Shown: positions 25,335-34,440 of the stretch, piece by piece
Layout of the letters: the number at the start of each line of letters is the position of its first letter
How positions within the stretch are numbered: the stretch's first letter is position 1
Assembly (NCBI GenBank): GCA_947574135.1
Contig: CANPIM010000002.1
Location: 35,857-99,856 of the forward strand
Length of the DNA: 64,000 nucleotides
Direction of reading: 5' to 3'
DNA from: an uncultured Lachnospiraceae bacterium
Lineage (GTDB): Bacteria > Bacillota > Clostridia > Lachnospirales > Lachnospiraceae
The notes under the pieces: model-generated
Told to the model about the DNA's origin: nothing
Databases searched by the model: none
Seen by the model: only the letters and a program-made list of their open reading frames with translations
Made by a program: the position numbers and the translations under genes

Positions 25335-26228
25335 TTACATGCTGCTTTCCGGCCTATGGCTCAATGCAATATATGTGATCACATCATCCTCAAGCCGAAC
25401 CTGGAAGCAGTCATATTCCAGTCTCTCTTCAGCAACACCCTCGCCAAGATACCATGTGCACATTCCGGATTCCTGTTTCTGAAACTCTTCTATAAGGGAC
25501 TGGTACTCTTCCAATGCCTGGGGATCTTCCGGAGGATTTTCCCAGTTATCCGGACCTCCGAACTTCATTCGAAGCTCCATTTCATACACCTCCAGAGCCT
25601 CTGTGTCAGCGCCTCCAAGCGTATCGGGTTCTCTTCCCACTTTTTCATATAATTCTTCTCTTGTTATCTCCATCCCTGCGTAGAGTCCCCCTGGAAACTC
25701 AATCGCATCCGCCGGATCCTCTTTGTCAATCATTGCAGGATACTGCTGAATCTTTTCGATGAGACATTCCGTTTCCAATGTGGGTTCTTCATTGGGATTA
25801 AACAGGTTTACGCCGATTCTCGTATGCTCGTCCCCATCCTGGGCGGCATCCACAAACGGACTGGCTCCCGCCGGCATTTCATTGACGTCGTTCTTTTTGA
25901 TTTTCAGTCCGGTAAGCTCTTCAAATTCGGCATAGGAACAGGGAAGCGTAATCTCGGTATCACGATAAGTAAATGTGAAATCATTCCAGACGCTGTTTTT
26001 GTCTGCCTCCTCCTGGGGTGTCTGGGGCGCCTCTTCCTCCTGAGACGTTTCTGCCGGCTGTGCCCCGGCTTCCTCCTGCGGCTCTTCCTGGGGCGGCTGC
26101 GGCTCTGCTGTCTGCTCTTCCGGCTCCGGATTTTCGGAAACTGTCTCTTGGCCGCCGCACCCGCTTATGATAAGCGCAGTCAGCATAAGCATAAGTAAAG
26201 ATGCAACTGTCTTTTTACCTGAATGCAT
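25335..26228 (-). CDS. Predicted lipoprotein with Pro/Glu-rich linker
   Basis: 297 residues. A signal peptide with lipobox ISGCG near residue 24 precedes a linker of about 50 residues made almost only of Glu, Pro, Gln and Ala. The globular part starts at NSVWNDFTFTYRDTEITLPCSYAEFEE and contains a region with LTGLKIKKNDV, a pattern I have seen in several Clostridia lipoproteins of unknown function. There is no recognisable catalytic motif. It is transcribed toward the terminator at 25241-25286, which may serve both genes. Confidence 0.75.
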   Translation of the reverse strand: MHSGKKTVASLLMLMLTALIISGCGGQETVSENPEPEEQTAEPQPPQEEPQEEAGAQPAETSQEEEAPQTPQEEADKNSVWNDFTFTYRDTEITLPCSYAEFEELTGLKIKKNDVNEMPAGASPFVDAAQDGDEHTRIGVNLFNPNEEPTLETECLIEKIQQYPAMIDKEDPADAIEFPGGLYAGMEITREELYEKVGREPDTLGGADTEALEVYEMELRMKFGGPDNWENPPEDPQALEEYQSLIEEFQKQESGMCTWYLGEGVAEERLEYDCFQVRLEDDVITYIALSHRPESSM

Positions 26229-26410
26229 TGTGATGATTCTCCTTTTTGTCTATATTTCTCATTTATTTTCACAGACAAGTTCTGCATGACAGGACTTCTC
26301 TAGTCCTCTCATATTTCGTTCTGTATGATAAGTATACATGTTTTTTTAAAAAAGGCAATGGCAAGGAAATAAAATTTTGTCGAAATATATTGGCGTAGGT
26401 TGTAAAAAGT

Positions 26411-26456
26411 GCAATCACAAATGTTAGATTCCTGCAATCATGAATATTAGATTCCC
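26411..26456. repeat. Two 23-bp direct repeats before the ALDH promoter
   Basis: GCAATCACAAATGTTAGATT and GCAATCATGAATATTAGATT start 23 bp apart, and the array ends just before the -35 box at 26460. The spacing of about two helical turns suggests an activator or repressor site. The rest of the gap 26229-26524 shows nothing else. Confidence 0.5.
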
Positions 26457-26459
26457 TTC

Positions 26460-26488
26460 TTGAAATCCCCCTGTTTTGATAGTATACT
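26460..26488 (+). promoter_or_regulatory. Sigma-A promoter of the aldehyde dehydrogenase gene
   Basis: TTGAAA (26460-26465), 17-bp spacer, TATACT (26483-26488). The start codon follows at 26525 with a CAGGAGG site. Confidence 0.7.
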
Positions 26489-26524
26489 AAACACTTAGAA
26501 AATAATTCCACAGGAGGCTCTACC

Positions 26525-27889
26525 ATGGATATTCATACGCTTGTCGCCAATCAGCGAAGCTATTTCTTAACCGGCGCCACCAGAAGCCTGGCCTTTCGGC
26601 AGAAGGCCCTTTCCAGGCTGCAAAAAGCTCTGCGGGAGCAGGAGAGCTTGCTCTCCCAGGCTCTTTTCCAAGATTTGGGCAAATCTCCCCTGGAAAGCTA
26701 TATGACGGAAATCGGGCTGGTGCTGGATGAAATCCGCTTTCATCAAAAGCATCTGGCCCGCTGGATGAAGCCAAAATCCGTGCCCACCCCCCTGGCCCAG
26801 TTTTATTCCAGAAGCTTTCGCTCGCCTGAGCCCCATGGGGTCGCCCTGGTCATGACTCCCTGGAACTATCCGGTTCAGCTGTGTCTGGAGCCCCTGGTGG
26901 GCGCCATCTCCGCCGGAAACTGCGCCGTGGTAAAGCCTTCTGCCTACGCGCCCTCCGTCAGCGCGGCCCTGGCCAAAATCCTGGGGGAAATCTTCCCTCC
27001 GGAATACATTGCCGTGGTGGAGGGCGGCAGAAAAGAAAACAGCGCTCTCCTGGAGGAGCGCTTTGACTATATTTTCTTTACGGGAAGCGTGGCAGTGGGA
27101 AAAACCGTTATGACGGCGGCTGCCAGGCACCTGACTCCTGTCACCCTGGAGCTGGGAGGCAAAAGCCCGGTCATTGTGGACAATACCGCCCATTTAAAGC
27201 TGGCAGCCCGCCGCATTGCCTTTGGAAAGGTTCTAAACGCCGGACAGACCTGCGTGGCCCCGGACTATCTGTTTTTGCAAAAGGGACTTCTCGCTCCTTT
27301 CCTGGAGGCATATCAAAAGGCTCTGGACAGCTTCTTTCCGGACGGCTGCCTGGACGCTATGCCCACCATGGTAAATGAAAAGCATTTCCGGCGGGTTATA
27401 GGTCTTATGGCGCCGGAAAAGGTTGCCATCGGCGGAAACTTTAACGTTAAATCCAGACGCATCGAGCCCACGGTGCTGGTGGACGTGACGCCGGATTCCC
27501 CCATTATGCAGGAGGAGATCTTCGGCCCGGTTCTGCCCATTCTCACCTATGAGCGGCTGGAGGAATGTATTTCCTATATACAGAGCCACGAAAAGCCCCT
27601 GGCCCTCTACCTCTTTACCTCCAGCAGGCAGACCCGGCAGCAGGTACTCTCCTCCTGCTCCTTTGGCGGCGGCTGCATCAACGACACCATTATCCATCTG
27701 GCCACCCCTCATATGGGCTTTGGAGGCGTGGGAGCCTCCGGTATGGGCAGCTATCATGGGTACGAAAGCTTCCGCACCTTCTCCCATTTCCGGAGCATTG
27801 TGGACAAATCCACGCTTCTGGATCTGCCCATGCGGTATCATCCCTATGGAAAGAGAAAAGAGAAAATAATCCGAATGTTTTTAAAATAA
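26525..27889 (+). CDS. Aldehyde dehydrogenase, class 3 type
   Basis: 454 residues, the typical short length of class-3/fatty-aldehyde dehydrogenases (YwdH/AlkH type). It oxidises aldehydes to acids with NAD(P). Key residues: the N-terminal WNYP motif, the cofactor motif FTGSVAVGK, general base E209 in LELGGKSP, and catalytic C243 in NAGQTCVAPDY. The C-terminal region GGCINDTIIHLATPHMGFGGVGASGMGSYHG is family-typical. A single-gene unit with its own promoter and a strong terminator. Confidence 0.94.
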   Translation: MDIHTLVANQRSYFLTGATRSLAFRQKALSRLQKALREQESLLSQALFQDLGKSPLESYMTEIGLVLDEIRFHQKHLARWMKPKSVPTPLAQFYSRSFRSPEPHGVALVMTPWNYPVQLCLEPLVGAISAGNCAVVKPSAYAPSVSAALAKILGEIFPPEYIAVVEGGRKENSALLEERFDYIFFTGSVAVGKTVMTAAARHLTPVTLELGGKSPVIVDNTAHLKLAARRIAFGKVLNAGQTCVAPDYLFLQKGLLAPFLEAYQKALDSFFPDGCLDAMPTMVNEKHFRRVIGLMAPEKVAIGGNFNVKSRRIEPTVLVDVTPDSPIMQEEIFGPVLPILTYERLEECISYIQSHEKPLALYLFTSSRQTRQQVLSSCSFGGGCINDTIIHLATPHMGFGGVGASGMGSYHGYESFRTFSHFRSIVDKSTLLDLPMRYHPYGKRKEKIIRMFLK

Positions 27890-27915
27890 TCCATCTGCCA
27901 TAAAAAACCGCAAAA

Positions 27916-27954
27916 GAAGCCGGCCCCATTCCTCAACGGAATAAGGCCGGCTTC
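27916..27954. terminator. Bidirectional terminator
   Basis: GAAGCCGGCC and GGCCGGCTTC form a perfect 10-bp stem around a 19-base loop, with TCTTTTT on one side and a preceding A-rich stretch on the other. It ends both the ALDH gene and the opposing 119-residue gene. Confidence 0.85.
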
Positions 27955-27965
27955 TCTTTTTGCAT

Positions 27966-28325
27966 TTATCCCAGAATCTCTTCCTTCATTTCCAATATTG
28001 CTGCTACGGCTACGCAGGCCGGACAGTCGCAGTATTTTCCTCCGGCTTCCTTGATTTCCCTTCCGTGGGCTGCCACAGCCTTGGCCTTTTCCGGGCCAAA
28101 TACCTGCGCCCCGGCTTCAGAATCCGCAAAAGCAATGAGCCCGTCCACAGACATCAGATCCTCTTCCAGCTCTGCAATGAGAGCTTTGGCTAACTCCGCC
28201 TCTCTGTCCGTTCCAATGGCGTCAAGCCAGCTTTTGGCCGCCTCCTTCGCCTCTTTACAGCAGGTAACCGAAGCCATAAGCTCCTTTACCTTTTCCACCA
28301 CAGCTTCTTTTCCTTTTTGTGCCAT
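27966..28325 (-). CDS. Small conserved protein of unknown function
   Basis: 119 residues, mostly alpha-helical and acidic. Begins MAQKGKEAVVEKVKELMASVTCCKEAKEAAKSWLDAIG and ends with a Cys motif, KYCDCPACVAV, so a metal site is possible (CC near residue 22 plus CxCPxC near 100). Similar proteins in related genomes are sometimes labelled as Hsp90, but it has none of the Hsp90 domains. It is followed downstream by a strong terminator and preceded by the zinc-dehydrogenase gene 25 bp upstream, so it may be the last gene of that operon. Confidence 0.7.
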   Translation of the reverse strand: MAQKGKEAVVEKVKELMASVTCCKEAKEAAKSWLDAIGTDREAELAKALIAELEEDLMSVDGLIAFADSEAGAQVFGPEKAKAVAAHGREIKEAGGKYCDCPACVAVAAILEMKEEILG

Positions 28326-28350
28326 TTCTCTTCTCCCTTTTTGTCAATCC

Positions 28351-29616
28351 CTAGTCAATGCTCTTGGCATGCTCCAGGAGATATTTCTCTGCCTTTCCAC
28401 ACCACAGACCATTATTCTCCGCCACGATCCTGGCCAGCTCTGCAAACATGGGATCCTCTTTTCCCTTTTCCTCAAAATCCGCCAGCGCTGTCAGGGGCAG
28501 GCTAATCTGGTTGTAAATCAGCTTCTTGCCCCCGGGAATCTTAGGCAAATTTAAAGTAGTTTCCACAACCGCGTCCAGTCCGCCGATATGGGTAACCATG
28601 GCCGCCGGATCGATCTTCCCTGCATTCATCAGGGCAATGGCCTCCCGCATATCGCTGGTGTTGCCGCCGCTGGTTCCTACCACGTGGGTGGAAGCATAGT
28701 GTACGTTGTAGAAGTTGAACTCTGCCTTAAACTGGCTGTTGGTGGGGCCTGCAAAGAAGTTCAGACAGCCGTCATGCCCTAAAATGCCGTCGGCCTGCTC
28801 TACCACCGGCTTCACCGGTGCAAAGCAGATAACATCGTCAAAGCCTGTGCCGCCGGTGAGATCCCGAAGGGTCGCTACCGGATCCTCCACCTTTGCGGTG
28901 TTTACATAATGTAGCTCAATGCCCAGCTCTTTGGCGTGCTCCACGGTATAGATGCTGGCAGCCCGCTCCAAGCGCGCGTCGTCAATATCCGTGATGACCA
29001 GCAGAGAAGGCCGGCGATCGCAGTGAAGGGCATAGTCAATAGCCCCCAGTCCCATGGGACCCACGGAAGCCAGAAGAGCCAGCTTTCCGCCCTCCACAAT
29101 GCCCATCTTGTGCTCATAGCTGCCGCCGGTGGTGTGGTACATGGCATGGTAGGTGCCGATAATGCAGCTCATAGGCTCTGCCAGAGATCCGTAGAAATAG
29201 GTGTCGGAATCATATTTCAGCAGACAATCCATGGCCAGGGTCTCCATGGGAATGTTGGCATACTGGGTGTCGCCGCCGCACTCCGGATAGGAGTAGCCCG
29301 GTGCCTTTAAGGAGCCCTTATAGAAATGAGCCGGCTGAATGGAGAAGCCGTCTCCCGGCTTAAACTTATCCTTCCAGTTCTCTCCCACCTCCACAATCTG
29401 GCCGCAGAACTCATGTCCCACAATGGTGGGATTCTCCGCCACATTGTCCGGCACACGCTTGTGCTCCTCGCCCTCCACGGCAGCCTTATAGGTGCTCATG
29501 CACAGGGAATCGGAAATCACCTTTACCCGCACGCCGTCCGCGCCAATATCCGAAAGCTCCATATCCTCCAGCCGCAAATCCATTTTTCCATATATCCGAA
29601 CTGCCTTTGTTTTCAT
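28351..29616 (-). CDS. Zinc-type alcohol dehydrogenase, sorbose-1-phosphate reductase-like
   Basis: 421 residues, longer than the common 340-350. The catalytic-zinc neighbourhood is GHEFCGQIVEVGENW, and the Rossmann motif is in LALLASVGPMGLGAIDYAL. The N-terminus (MKTKAVRIYGKMDLRLEDMEL) and length agree with SorE-type L-sorbose-1-phosphate reductases; close alternatives are other polyol-phosphate dehydrogenases. Together with the SDR (31-32 kb) it could interconvert a ketose phosphate and a hexitol phosphate. Third catabolic gene of the operon, after the SDR and PHP genes. Confidence 0.8.
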   Translation of the reverse strand: MKTKAVRIYGKMDLRLEDMELSDIGADGVRVKVISDSLCMSTYKAAVEGEEHKRVPDNVAENPTIVGHEFCGQIVEVGENWKDKFKPGDGFSIQPAHFYKGSLKAPGYSYPECGGDTQYANIPMETLAMDCLLKYDSDTYFYGSLAEPMSCIIGTYHAMYHTTGGSYEHKMGIVEGGKLALLASVGPMGLGAIDYALHCDRRPSLLVITDIDDARLERAASIYTVEHAKELGIELHYVNTAKVEDPVATLRDLTGGTGFDDVICFAPVKPVVEQADGILGHDGCLNFFAGPTNSQFKAEFNFYNVHYASTHVVGTSGGNTSDMREAIALMNAGKIDPAAMVTHIGGLDAVVETTLNLPKIPGGKKLIYNQISLPLTALADFEEKGKEDPMFAELARIVAENNGLWCGKAEKYLLEHAKSID

Positions 29617-29707
29617 CCTGTTTCCATCCTTTCTATGTTTCGTTCCCCCGCCGGCAGGAAGGAATCCTTGCTTTTCGCCTGCCTGATCAGGGGCTTTACC
29701 ACGTTTC

Positions 29708-30892
29708 TCAAATGGGATAATCCTTTTCCCGCTCCACCAGCTTCCAGGCCATATCCACCAGATGCTGAAACTCCGGCTTGGCCAGCTGAGGACAGATCAT
29801 GCTCTGCCGGGAGGTATTCACATCCTCCCCGGAGATCTCCGTCATATCATATTTCCGGCACAAAGCCTGGAGACGTTTGATCTGCTCCGGCGTATTCCGG
29901 GCCGGCATATAGGTAATGCCATGGACGCCCTCCTCCTTCAACATTTCAAAAAGCTCTGGGAGGAAGTCATCCTCAAACTTGGCAGCCTTCTTGTCTCCGG
30001 TGACGGAGTTGGTCACATCCCCCAGATAGGGATAGCAGAGAATGGCTCCCACCTCATCTGCAAGCTTCACCAGATCCCCGAAAAGAATGCATTCCTCTGT
30101 GGCAGGTATGTAAATCTTTTCCACCAGCTGGGCCTTCATCACTCCCAGAAGATCGTAGAGCTCATGAGGATTGGAGGCGTCGGAAAGCTGGGCCTTCTGC
30201 TTTTCTGTGAGGGGAATCCCAAGCTTCTCCTCCACAAAGGCGCCGCACGCCTCTCTCCCGGCACGCTCCATGATTTTTATGCTTAGCGCATACAAAAGAT
30301 GGCGCTCCGTAATGGAGCCTCCCACCTGATAGTTGGAAACAGGCACCACGTCCTTGTCAAAATCCAGGGATATTTCATAGGGCGCCATCAGCCGGTTCAT
30401 ATTCTCCACCATTTTCCGATTCCGAACATTGCGCTTTTCCCGAAGAGGGGCAAATACCTCCTGAAGTCTGGCAAAGCCAGGGGCCGGTATGCTGTGAATG
30501 GCCATGTAGGCCACCCCGGCCTGATCCGGATTGTTTAGCTTTCGTCCTGCCAGCCGGGTTTTAGCCAGACTGGCCCGGCACTCCATGCCGCAGGTGGTGC
30601 CCATGCCGGCGATCTTTCCCGCCTTTCGAAACTCTGTAGCCCCTCCAATGCTGTCATGGTCCATAATGCCTGCTGTCTGCAGCCCCTCTGCCCGGGCCAT
30701 ATACACCGCTGCCGTGGGGGAGTAGGGGGAAAAGGAGTAGCAGGTATGGATATGATTGTTGGCATACTGGGGTTTTACCTCCGGGGCTTCCTTTTCCTCC
30801 CCCAGCACAATGGCCAGATTGGCCAGCCGCTCCGCCGGGTCCTCTACATTCAACAGATCCAGCGTCTCCTTAAGCTCCACGTATTTCTCCAT
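29708..30892 (-). CDS. PHP-domain phosphoesterase-like protein
   Basis: 394 residues. Metal-binding PHP motifs are visible: NNHIHTCYSFSPYSP (motif 1, H48 and H50), DHDSIGG (motif 2), an internal MECRA and a C-terminal ISGEDVN. PHP proteins are di- or trinuclear metal hydrolases of phosphate esters. This version has a long middle insertion rich in charged helices and is not a polymerase or histidinol phosphatase. It sits between two sugar-phosphate oxidoreductase genes, so a sugar-phosphate phosphatase or an accessory hydrolase is likely; the substrate is unknown. Confidence 0.8.
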   Translation of the reverse strand: MEKYVELKETLDLLNVEDPAERLANLAIVLGEEKEAPEVKPQYANNHIHTCYSFSPYSPTAAVYMARAEGLQTAGIMDHDSIGGATEFRKAGKIAGMGTTCGMECRASLAKTRLAGRKLNNPDQAGVAYMAIHSIPAPGFARLQEVFAPLREKRNVRNRKMVENMNRLMAPYEISLDFDKDVVPVSNYQVGGSITERHLLYALSIKIMERAGREACGAFVEEKLGIPLTEKQKAQLSDASNPHELYDLLGVMKAQLVEKIYIPATEECILFGDLVKLADEVGAILCYPYLGDVTNSVTGDKKAAKFEDDFLPELFEMLKEEGVHGITYMPARNTPEQIKRLQALCRKYDMTEISGEDVNTSRQSMICPQLAKPEFQHLVDMAWKLVEREKDYPI

Positions 30893-30900
30893 AAGCCCTC

Positions 30901-31776
30901 CTAGTTCAGCATGGTCTGACCACCGGTTACGGGAATGGCCTGACCAGTCTCATAGCACTGCTCCACACAGTAAAACAGAGCCTTGGACACATCCACCGGC
31001 GTGCAGCCTCTGCGAATGGGGGATTTTGACAGGTAGAATTCCTTCACATCCTCCACGGTTTTGGCTCCCGGCACCTTGCCTGCATGGAGATACTGCACAA
31101 ACAGGCCTTTCTCCGGATCAGACCACAGGGGACCGTCATAGAAGTTTCCGGGGCAGATGGCATTGACCTTAATCTGCCAGGCCACCAGCTCCAGGGCAAA
31201 GCTCTGGGTGAGACCAATGCCGCCGAACTTTCCGCCTGCGTAGGCAAAATTATTTTTGGATCCCGTAAGACCGGACTTGGAGTTGATCTGCACAATGTCA
31301 AACCACAGGCTTTCGTCCGCCTCATGCTGGGCCTTCATAATCTCCGAAGCATACTTGGCACAGTAGAAATATCCCATGTAGTTGACCTTGGTCACGAACT
31401 CAAACTGGGCAGGGGTCAGCTCCTCCAGGCTGCCGGCCTTTAGCACGCCTGCATTGGACACAAAGATATCCACGCCTCCGAAATGCTCCACCGTGCGGAT
31501 CAGAAGCTCCTCCACAGATTCCGGAGTGCCCACGTCCACCTTAATGCCCACGGCCCGCTCTCCCAGAGCCTTTGCCGACTTATTCGCCAGCTCCTCATTT
31601 AGGTCCGCCAGAACCACGCTGGCTCCCTCCCGGTACATTTCCTGGGCAATGCCAAAGCCAAAGCCCTGGGCTCCTCCGGTGACAATGGCAATCTTGCCTC
31701 CCAGACGCCCGGTGGTCTCTGGCCGGTTGTGAATGTTCTGTTTTGCATACGCTTTTGCTTCTTCCAGATTCATCAT
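30901..31776 (-). CDS. SDR-family dehydrogenase (sorbitol-6-phosphate dehydrogenase-like)
   Basis: About 291 residues. Three consecutive ATGs (31779, 31776, 31773) follow an AGGAG site; the middle one has the best spacing. The NAD motif is TGGAQGFGFGIA, the catalytic region is INSKSG with YAGGKFG (Tyr and Lys), and PGNFYDGPLW follows. The leader LEEAKAYAKQNIHNRPETTGRL is an N-terminal extension typical of SorD-like enzymes. It ends in VTGGQTML. First gene of an operon that continues with the PHP protein and the zinc dehydrogenase. Confidence 0.87.
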   Translation of the reverse strand: MMNLEEAKAYAKQNIHNRPETTGRLGGKIAIVTGGAQGFGFGIAQEMYREGASVVLADLNEELANKSAKALGERAVGIKVDVGTPESVEELLIRTVEHFGGVDIFVSNAGVLKAGSLEELTPAQFEFVTKVNYMGYFYCAKYASEIMKAQHEADESLWFDIVQINSKSGLTGSKNNFAYAGGKFGGIGLTQSFALELVAWQIKVNAICPGNFYDGPLWSDPEKGLFVQYLHAGKVPGAKTVEDVKEFYLSKSPIRRGCTPVDVSKALFYCVEQCYETGQAIPVTGGQTMLN

Positions 31777-31842
31777 CATTTCTCTCCTTTTTTGAAGTAT
31801 CTTGCTTTTCCCTGTTGCCCGGTCTGCCTTCTGTCTAGTTTC

Positions 31843-31870
31843 AGTATAGCACAATCTCCTCATAAGTCAA
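31843..31870 (-). promoter_or_regulatory. Sigma-A promoter of the sorbose-like operon
   Basis: On the minus strand TTGACT, 16-bp spacer, TATACT, about 65 bp before the SDR start. An AC-rich stretch with CAACAAAAACAACA lies directly upstream and could hold an operator. Confidence 0.7.
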
Positions 31871-32000
31871 TAGAAATTCAACAAAAACAACATTTTATTT
31901 TTTGGTTTTTATTTGATTTTGATTCTAAATTCCACACAAACAATCATATCAAACACTCCCGGAGGGCTTTTTCTTTCCAGGTCTCCATTTTCCGTAAAAC

Positions 32001-32037
32001 AAAAGAGCATCGACCCCTATCCCATCGATGCTCTTTT
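32001..32037. terminator. Terminator after the TPR-like gene
   Basis: AAAAGAGCATCGA and TCGATGCTCTTTT form a perfect 13-bp stem with an 11-base loop. The A and T tails make it usable in both directions. It lies 22 bp beyond the stop of the gene ending at 32059. Confidence 0.85.
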
Positions 32038-32058
32038 CTATTGCAAAATGCTTATTCC

Positions 32059-32949
32059 TTACAAAATGCTCATTCTCCGGTATTTCTCCACCTGATGAAT
32101 CACGTCGGCAATGCTGCCACGCTTCACCAGCTCATAATCCGACCAGATACGGGAAATCTCCGCCTGTACCTGGGGCAGCTGCCGGATATCTCCCTCATAG
32201 TTTCGCAGATAATAGTCAGCCATAAGGGTGCAGGGGATAAAATCCACCTCCGCCTCCTCGTTTTCCTCCACCGTGTCAAAGCCGCCCTGCAAGACAGAGA
32301 TAAAGGTGTCTACAAAGAGATGCAGGCAGGTAGCCGTGGAATTTCCGTTAAAGTCAAAAAGCTGCAGGGTGGTGCCATTGTCAAGCTCCACCTGATTGCT
32401 GGTGTCCACAAAGGCCTCGGAATCACAGAAATCATAGTACCGGGTAATAAAGTCCAGGCTGTAATCCCAGTCCTCCTCTGCGCTGTTCTGTCCCACGGTG
32501 CGGTAGAGCATATCCAGCACCCGGCTCAGCTCCCCCAGTATCCGGCAGTTCCCGCACTCCGCCAGCTTCTGGAACACCACCTGGAATCGGGAAAGACTCA
32601 AAAGCCCCCACAGATACTTTTGGGCATTGCTCAGCTCCTGGGCCTTCTCCTCCACCTGGGCTAAAAGCTCATTGCCAAGTAACGCTTCCTCCTCCAGATC
32701 GCCTATGCGCTCGTCACAATCATCCGAAAAGCCCTGACAGGCGTCATAAATCTCATCAAAGTTGCTATATAGGGTGCTGGCCCGCTCCAGATACAGCCGG
32801 GCCCGTTCCAGATCCTCCTGATTCTGGTAAGCCTTTCCCAGCTGGTAATAAACCTCTGCCAGCTTGGCCAGCTCCATTTTTTTCTCATACTGAGCCGCCT
32901 GCTCCTTCAGCCCCTCCAGGCCTTGTTTTTTCTTTCCAAAGCCAAACAT
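32059..32949 (-). CDS. Helical-repeat (TPR-like) protein of unknown function
   Basis: 296 residues from the ATG at 32949 (AAGGGG site). After MFGFGKKK comes a TPR-like pair, seen as MELAKLAEVYYQLGKAYQNQEDLERARLYLERASTLY. A DUF-type alpha/beta region follows, with an acidic stretch near FDEIYDACQGFSDDCDERIGDLEEEALLG. The N-terminal GKKK could be a membrane-surface or RNA contact. I know no function; the TPR part suggests a scaffold. It lies 148 bp downstream of scpB and before a strong terminator, so it may be the end of that operon. Confidence 0.7.
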   Translation of the reverse strand: MFGFGKKKQGLEGLKEQAAQYEKKMELAKLAEVYYQLGKAYQNQEDLERARLYLERASTLYSNFDEIYDACQGFSDDCDERIGDLEEEALLGNELLAQVEEKAQELSNAQKYLWGLLSLSRFQVVFQKLAECGNCRILGELSRVLDMLYRTVGQNSAEEDWDYSLDFITRYYDFCDSEAFVDTSNQVELDNGTTLQLFDFNGNSTATCLHLFVDTFISVLQGGFDTVEENEEAEVDFIPCTLMADYYLRNYEGDIRQLPQVQAEISRIWSDYELVKRGSIADVIHQVEKYRRMSIL

Positions 32950-33097
32950 ATGTTCTTTATCCCCTTTCTGTTTGGTGGCACCCCTTTGCCACTTTTCTAT
33001 ACCTATACTATAAAAAGAATTGGGACGAATGTCAAACCCTGAGGGCCGTTTCTTCCTCTTCCTCCTTCGGCCCCCCAGTCCCCCGACCCTGCTCCGG

Positions 33098-33655
33098 TTA
33101 CCCAATGGCCTCCTTCTCCGCCTCCGCCTGAAATTCTGCCAGCCGCTCCACCGGAAGGGAGGGAAGCTCGGCCACAGAGCTGACGCCGAAATTTCGCAGG
33201 AATTCCTCGGTAGTGCCAAAGAGAATGGGCCGGCCCGGAGCATCCAGGCGCCCTACCTCCTCAATCAGCCCATACTCCACCAGCTTATTCACGGCATGGT
33301 CGCTTTTCACCCCCCGGATCTTTTCAATCTCCTGGCGGGTTACCGGCTGCTTGTAGGCCACAATGGCCATGGACTCCAGCAGGACATCTGTCAGCACATA
33401 CTTCCGGGGCTGTGCCGCCACCCGGATCAAATGCTCATAGTATTCCTTTTTGGTACATAATTGAAAGGCATCCTCCAGCTCCAGAATTTGAATTCCCCGG
33501 TCATTGGCCTGGTACTTGTCCATCATATTATGTATGATCTTTTTGGTGGTTTTGGGATCCTGCTCAATGGCTGCCGCCAGCTTCTCCGTCTCCACCGAAT
33601 CTCCCATGGTAAAAAGTATGGCCTCTATGGCCGCCTCCATGCGCTCCAGCTCCAT
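33098..33655 (-). CDS. scpB: Segregation and condensation protein B
   Basis: 185 residues with the two tandem winged-helix domains of ScpB (MEAAIEAILFTMGDSVETEKLAAAIEQ and then MAIVAYKQPVTRQEIEKIRGVKSDHAVNKLVEYGLIEEVGRLDAPGRPILFGTT). It partners ScpA and SMC in chromosome condensation. It starts 2 bp after the scpA stop. Confidence 0.97.
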   Translation of the reverse strand: MELERMEAAIEAILFTMGDSVETEKLAAAIEQDPKTTKKIIHNMMDKYQANDRGIQILELEDAFQLCTKKEYYEHLIRVAAQPRKYVLTDVLLESMAIVAYKQPVTRQEIEKIRGVKSDHAVNKLVEYGLIEEVGRLDAPGRPILFGTTEEFLRNFGVSSVAELPSLPVERLAEFQAEAEKEAIG

Positions 33656-33657
33656 GC

Positions 33658-34440
33658 CTATTCCTCACTCTCCTCTGCCCCGGCCTTTTTTGCCGCTTCC
33701 TTTCCCTCTATGACAATATCGTCAAAGGTTCCCTCCTGGATTGCCGTAATCCGCCCCATTTTCATCAGCTCCAGCACCGCCAGAAAGGTCACAATCAAAT
33801 GCATTTTACTCCTCTGCCCTGCAAGGAGGCTTCGAAAGCTGAACCGCCGGTGTCTTGTCACATATTCCTCCACATAGACAAGCTTGTCCTCCAGGCTTAC
33901 CTCTTCCTTCTCAATACGCCCGAATTTGCTTCGCACCGGATCGATCTTGTCCTCCTGCTTTCTGATTAGATCCTGAAAGATCTCGTGAAGCTTTCGCAGG
34001 GTCAGCCCGGACAGAAGCTCCTCCACATCCACCGGCTCCATATAGGAGGCCACCTCCGCCGGCACATCCGGCTGCCGATACAGCATACAGCCGGCGTCCA
34101 TCTGCCGGTCCTTCAATTCCTGGGCCATGTATTTATATTTCTTATATTCCAAAAGCTGTTCCACCAGCTCGGCTCTGGGGTCGATCTCCTCCCCCTCCTC
34201 ATTCACCTCCGCCGGCAGAAGCAGCTTGGCCTTGATCTCCAATAGCGTGGCCGCCATCACCAGAAATTCACTCATAATATTCAGGTCCCTGGTCTCCATG
34301 GCCCGGATATAGGCCATGTACTGGCTGGTGACCTCCACAATGGGAATATCGTAGATATCAATTTTATTGGTGTCGATCAGATGCAGCAACAAATCCAAGG
34401 GCCCTTCAAATACGGGCAGTTTTACCGGTATCCCTGTCAT
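33658..34440 (-). CDS. scpA: Segregation and condensation protein A (kleisin)
   Basis: 260 residues. The N-terminal helical domain starts LPVFEGPLDLLLHLIDTNKIDIYDIPIVEVTSQYMAYI, diagnostic for ScpA, and the C-terminal winged helix has TFLAVLELMKMGRITAIQEGTFDDIVI. It bridges the SMC dimer and binds ScpB. The ATG overlaps the stop of the metallophosphoesterase gene (ATGA). Confidence 0.97.
   Translation of the reverse strand: MTGIPVKLPVFEGPLDLLLHLIDTNKIDIYDIPIVEVTSQYMAYIRAMETRDLNIMSEFLVMAATLLEIKAKLLLPAEVNEEGEEIDPRAELVEQLLEYKKYKYMAQELKDRQMDAGCMLYRQPDVPAEVASYMEPVDVEELLSGLTLRKLHEIFQDLIRKQEDKIDPVRSKFGRIEKEEVSLEDKLVYVEEYVTRHRRFSFRSLLAGQRSKMHLIVTFLAVLELMKMGRITAIQEGTFDDIVIEGKEAAKKAGAEESEE

Noticed and set aside
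27966..28325. Hsp90 label for the 119-residue protein
   Set aside because: There is no GHKL ATPase or Hsp90 sequence in it; it is a small helical protein of unknown function.
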